From JBLIAZ01 sp047631875 (GTDB taxonomy: Bacteria > Bacteroidota > Bacteroidia > Flavobacteriales_C > GCA-002722245), in assembly GCA_047631875.1 (NCBI GenBank), contig JBLIAZ010000112.1, forward strand, positions 1 to 8,218: DNA of 8,218 nt, read 5' to 3'. Of the stretch, positions 6,034 to 8,218 are shown in pieces. Within the stretch, counting starts at the first letter, position 1. Every line of letters begins with the position of its first letter. The notes below the pieces were generated by a model, which had not been told where the DNA came from, did not search any database, and saw only the letters and a program-made list of their open reading frames with translations. The translations under genes were made by a program, and so were the position numbers.

Positions 6034-6695
6034 TGGAAAACAAGGGGATTACAACCTTTATGAAAAGAATTCTTTTTATATCATTATTTATAGTGCCATT
6101 CCTATTAGGAATGGCACTTATATTTATAAGTAAAGGCATTGGAAGCTTACCAGTGTTGCACGAAAAAGGAACTACTCTTTTGGAAGGGAAGGAAGTGATG
6201 CAGCACTATCAAGTATCGAACTTTACAGCAAACAGATTCGACGGTACACTTTATACCTTTTCTCGCAAAGACTCTTCCATATTTTTATTGTGTTTATTCG
6301 AAGAGCAAAAGCAATCAAACTGGGAAGAACAGTTGAGTTACATGAGTAAAATAGTGGACAGGTACCAGAATTTTAAATTACTATCTGTTTATGAGAATGA
6401 TCCCTCGCTGTTTAATTGGGCAGAGGACCCTGTTCCGTTCTTTAATCGACATCCTGCATGGGGTGCTTTGTGGTTGGAAAAAGATGATTTTGAGTCATTG
6501 GTTACTAATCTAAAATTATACAGGGATTCAACAACCAATACATTCCCATATGTGATCATCGACAAAGAAAAATACATACGAACGTACTGTCCAATAGACG
6601 ATTTGAAAAAGTCGAGGGATGTACCTAAGTTGCTAAAAATATTAAATAATCAATATGTTCCTAAAAAGATTGAGCTTACTAAAAAGCCTACTTAA
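6033..6695 (+). CDS. SCO-like thioredoxin-fold protein lacking the copper-binding cysteines
   Basis: This 220-residue protein has an N-terminal membrane anchor (about 13-33) and a soluble domain that would face the periplasm. It lines up by eye with the SCO protein encoded next door: LPVL (39-42) with LPIY, IFLLCLFEE (83-91) with the strand leading into the active site, KLLSVYENDPS (115-125) with the ILSHTVDPES region, and FPYVIIDKEKYIRTY (171-185) with the conserved LIDKKGKVRGLY strand. The SCO motif CxxxC is absent: in an ungapped alignment its cysteines fall on Gln92 and Asn96, and the copper-ligand His falls on Asn169. The remaining cysteines (87 and 186) are not in that geometry. It therefore probably cannot bind copper in the SCO way and may act as a structural or scaffold partner; that is inference. 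A second ATG at 6060 (residue 10) is an equally possible start. It overlaps subunit IV by one base and the SCO gene by 41. Confidence 0.75.
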   Translation: MENKGITTFMKRILFISLFIVPFLLGMALIFISKGIGSLPVLHEKGTTLLEGKEVMQHYQVSNFTANRFDGTLYTFSRKDSSIFLLCLFEEQKQSNWEEQLSYMSKIVDRYQNFKLLSVYENDPSLFNWAEDPVPFFNRHPAWGALWLEKDDFESLVTNLKLYRDSTTNTFPYVIIDKEKYIRTYCPIDDLKKSRDVPKLLKILNNQYVPKKIELTKKPT

Positions 6696-7296
6696 ACATA
6701 CTTTTTTACTCGGCACTTTAATGTTAATTTCTTGCCAGGGTGCTGACACTTTACCAATATACGGTGAGCGCGATTTTAATGTATCTGGAGATACTGTTTT
6801 TCACAGTATACCTGATTTTGAATTTGTGAATCAATTCAATGAGCAGATAAATCAAGATTTATACAAAGGAAAAATATACATTGCAGACTTTTTTTTTACT
6901 ACTTGTCCAGGGATTTGTCCTATTATGACTGGAGAGCTGTCTAGGGTTCAAGGTGAGTTGAAAGGACTAGAAGAAGATGTTTTGATATTATCCCACACTG
7001 TTGATCCCGAAAGTGATTCCACAGCTGTATTACTGGCTTATGGAAAAAAGAAAGGGGCTGATTTTTCGACTTGGAATTTTGTGACAGGAACTAAGAGCAA
7101 ACTGTATAGGATGGCGGAATCGTATTTAGTGGTAGCTAACCATAATCCTGGAGAGGACATGGAGTTTGTTCACAGCGACAAACTTGTCCTAATAGATAAA
7201 AAAGGTAAGGTTCGAGGATTGTACAGTGGTATTGAAACCAAGGAAGTAGATCAGTTAATAAGAGACACCAAGACACTAATTACAGAGTATGAGTAA
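6655..7296 (+). CDS. SCO1/SenC-family copper chaperone, lipoprotein
   Basis: This 213-residue SCO protein delivers copper to, or reduces the thiols of, the CuA site of oxidase subunit II at the periplasmic face. The N-terminus is a lipoprotein signal: basic residues, a hydrophobic stretch and the lipobox LISC with Cys27 as the lipidated residue. The thioredoxin-like domain has the copper-binding TTCPGICP (Cys84 and Cys88), DPESD (117-121) and the conserved third ligand His173 in FVHSDK, followed by VLIDKKGKVRGLYSG (178-192). All key residues are present. ATG 6655 lies 41 bases inside the preceding gene; TTG 6670, in the same frame, is a possible alternative start that keeps the signal peptide. 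The gene overlaps the following DUF420 gene by eight bases. The family name is secure; a more exact gene symbol is not. Confidence 0.94.
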   Translation: MFLKRLSLLKSLLKHTFLLGTLMLISCQGADTLPIYGERDFNVSGDTVFHSIPDFEFVNQFNEQINQDLYKGKIYIADFFFTTCPGICPIMTGELSRVQGELKGLEEDVLILSHTVDPESDSTAVLLAYGKKKGADFSTWNFVTGTKSKLYRMAESYLVVANHNPGEDMEFVHSDKLVLIDKKGKVRGLYSGIETKEVDQLIRDTKTLITEYE

Positions 7297-7831
7297 GCAT
7301 GAGATGAAATCCAAGAATGATAAGAGAATTGTACTGGGTATTTGGGTATTTACAGCCGTAGTTTGGTCTTTAGTTGGAGTGTTACACAATCCTAATTTTC
7401 CCAAAGTAGATCAGGCGCCATCCTTCACTGGTGCATTACCACTGTTTCATGCTTTTTTGAACGGTTCGTGTTTTGTACTGCTAATTCTTTCATTTTTTGC
7501 GATTAAGAACAAGAAGATTAATCTTCACCGAAGGTTGAACACATTTGCAATGGTGCTGTCTGTTGTATTTTTATTAAGTTATGTTTTGTATCATGCTACA
7601 AACACTGCCACAAAATATGAGGGTAGTTATATTGGATTGTATTATAGTATATTGTTTACACATATTACATTAGCAGGATTGTCCCTGCCAGCAATACTGC
7701 TTGCATATTACAGAGGGTCAATTGGAGACATTGAAAGACATAAGAAAATTGTGCGTTTTACTTATCCTGTTTGGCTTTATGTTGCCTTAACTGGAGTGTT
7801 AGTTTACTTGTTTCTGAAGCCTTACTACTAA
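7289..7831 (+). CDS. DUF420 family membrane protein (YozB/CtaM-like), probable oxidase assembly factor
   Basis: This 180-residue polytopic membrane protein has about five hydrophobic segments and matches the DUF420 family by its pattern of conserved residues: WSLVGVLHNPNFP (26-38), LPLFHAFLNG (50-59), LHRRLNTFAM (79-88), YHATN (101-105), FTHI (123-126) and ERHKKIVRFTYPVWLY (149-164). Several of the conserved histidines lie in or near the membrane. As I recall, Firmicute members of the family (YozB/CtaM) are needed for assembly of aa3-type oxidases; the position here, overlapping the SCO gene by eight bases (ATGAGTAA) at the end of the oxidase cluster, agrees with that. No enzymatic activity is known to me. 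It is the last gene of the cluster and faces a convergent gene. Confidence 0.88.
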   Translation: MSKHEMKSKNDKRIVLGIWVFTAVVWSLVGVLHNPNFPKVDQAPSFTGALPLFHAFLNGSCFVLLILSFFAIKNKKINLHRRLNTFAMVLSVVFLLSYVLYHATNTATKYEGSYIGLYYSILFTHITLAGLSLPAILLAYYRGSIGDIERHKKIVRFTYPVWLYVALTGVLVYLFLKPYY

Positions 7832-7898
7832 AGACATCGATTCAGACGGATTATTGAGGATAGAGAGCTTTAGCTTGAGTCAAAACTTGCTCAGCAAT

Positions 7899-8218
7899 TT
7901 ACCTGGTGTAAATGATTTCTGAAACACCTTTGAGTTTTCCAACAATTCTGAATTCAGTTCTTCTATTCAAAGCACGACCTTCTTCACTATCGGTACCGTC
8001 TTCGTTTTCATTAGGTGCAATGAATTGAGTTTCTCCATAACCTTTAGCTTGCAGCCTTTCTTCTTCCACGCCTTTTCCGATTAGATACTTTACAACTGAT
8101 TCTGCTCGACGTTGTGACAAAGACTGGTTGTAAATGTCTGATCCTTTGCTGTCAGTATGGGATCCAATTTCTATGATAATTCCCGGATTTTGCTCCAGGA
8201 TAATTAGGAGGGTAGTAT
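7899..8218 (-). CDS. OmpA-family protein, C-terminal peptidoglycan-binding domain (partial)
   Basis: The reverse strand is open from the right edge to a stop at 7899-7901 and encodes the last 105 residues of an OmpA/MotB-like domain, which anchors outer-membrane or periplasmic proteins to peptidoglycan. Visible features are LEQNPGIIIEIGSHTDSKGS, where the HTD aspartate is a conserved ligand of the peptide, then LSQRRAESVVKYL with the conserved arginine, RLQAKGYGE, and the final NRRTEFRIV. Between GYGE and NRRTEF there is an acidic insertion (NENEDGTDSEEG) of a kind often seen in Bacteroidota. A short internal TTG at 8118-8120 could be mistaken for a start, but the domain clearly continues upstream of it to the window edge. 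What precedes the domain, such as a beta-barrel or repeat domain, cannot be known from here. It converges on the oxidase cluster across 67 bases. Confidence 0.93.
   Translation of the reverse strand, partial: TTLLIILEQNPGIIIEIGSHTDSKGSDIYNQSLSQRRAESVVKYLIGKGVEEERLQAKGYGETQFIAPNENEDGTDSEEGRALNRRTEFRIVGKLKGVSEIIYTR

Noticed and set aside
7876..7893. Hairpin between the convergent DUF420 and OmpA genes as a terminator
   Set aside because: TGAG and CAA can pair with TTG and CTCA around a bulged T and a three-base loop, but the stem is weak and no clear T run follows on either strand.

Overview
The window looks like a chromosomal segment of a member of the Bacteroidota. The evidence is the AT-rich coding sequence, the order cyoE - two subunit III genes - subunit IV - SCO - DUF420 of an aa3-type oxidase assembly cluster, a DnaX tail of the type seen in that phylum, a TAnnTTTG-type promoter box, and an OmpA domain with the insertion common in that phylum. 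I cannot place it below phylum. No mobile element, CRISPR array, rRNA or tRNA is visible. Coding density is high, and no gene-free stretch exceeds about 85 bases.

Left part (1-3120, all + strand): the C-terminal two thirds or so of clpX (the N-terminus lies before the window), then dnaX four bases later, then a HAD-family hydrolase. The dnaX gene is the most interesting object. Its AAA+ clamp-loader part (769-1893) ends in a stop just after a run of eleven A. The C-terminal tau-type domain (to 2483) continues without interruption in the -1 frame, has no plausible start of its own, and can be joined only inside a window of about 20 bases filled mostly by the A run. This is the arrangement expected for a recoding site (ribosomal -1 frameshift or transcriptional slippage) that makes a short gamma-like and a long tau-like clamp-loader subunit from one gene. 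A homopolymer sequencing error is the main alternative.

Middle and right part (3121-7831, all + strand): a short intergenic region with a promoter-like box, then a seven-gene cluster for cytochrome c oxidase: heme O synthase, two different subunit III proteins, a small subunit IV, a SCO-like protein that has lost its copper-binding cysteines, an intact SCO copper chaperone with a lipoprotein signal, and a DUF420 membrane protein. Gene junctions are mostly overlapping or only a few bases apart, which suggests one transcript. CyoE supplies the heme precursor, the SCO and DUF420 proteins are expected to help metal-centre assembly, and subunits III and IV complete the enzyme. Subunits I and II are not in the window and must be encoded elsewhere.

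Right edge (7899-8218, - strand): the C-terminal peptidoglycan-binding OmpA domain of a protein whose N-terminus lies beyond the window, convergent with the oxidase cluster.
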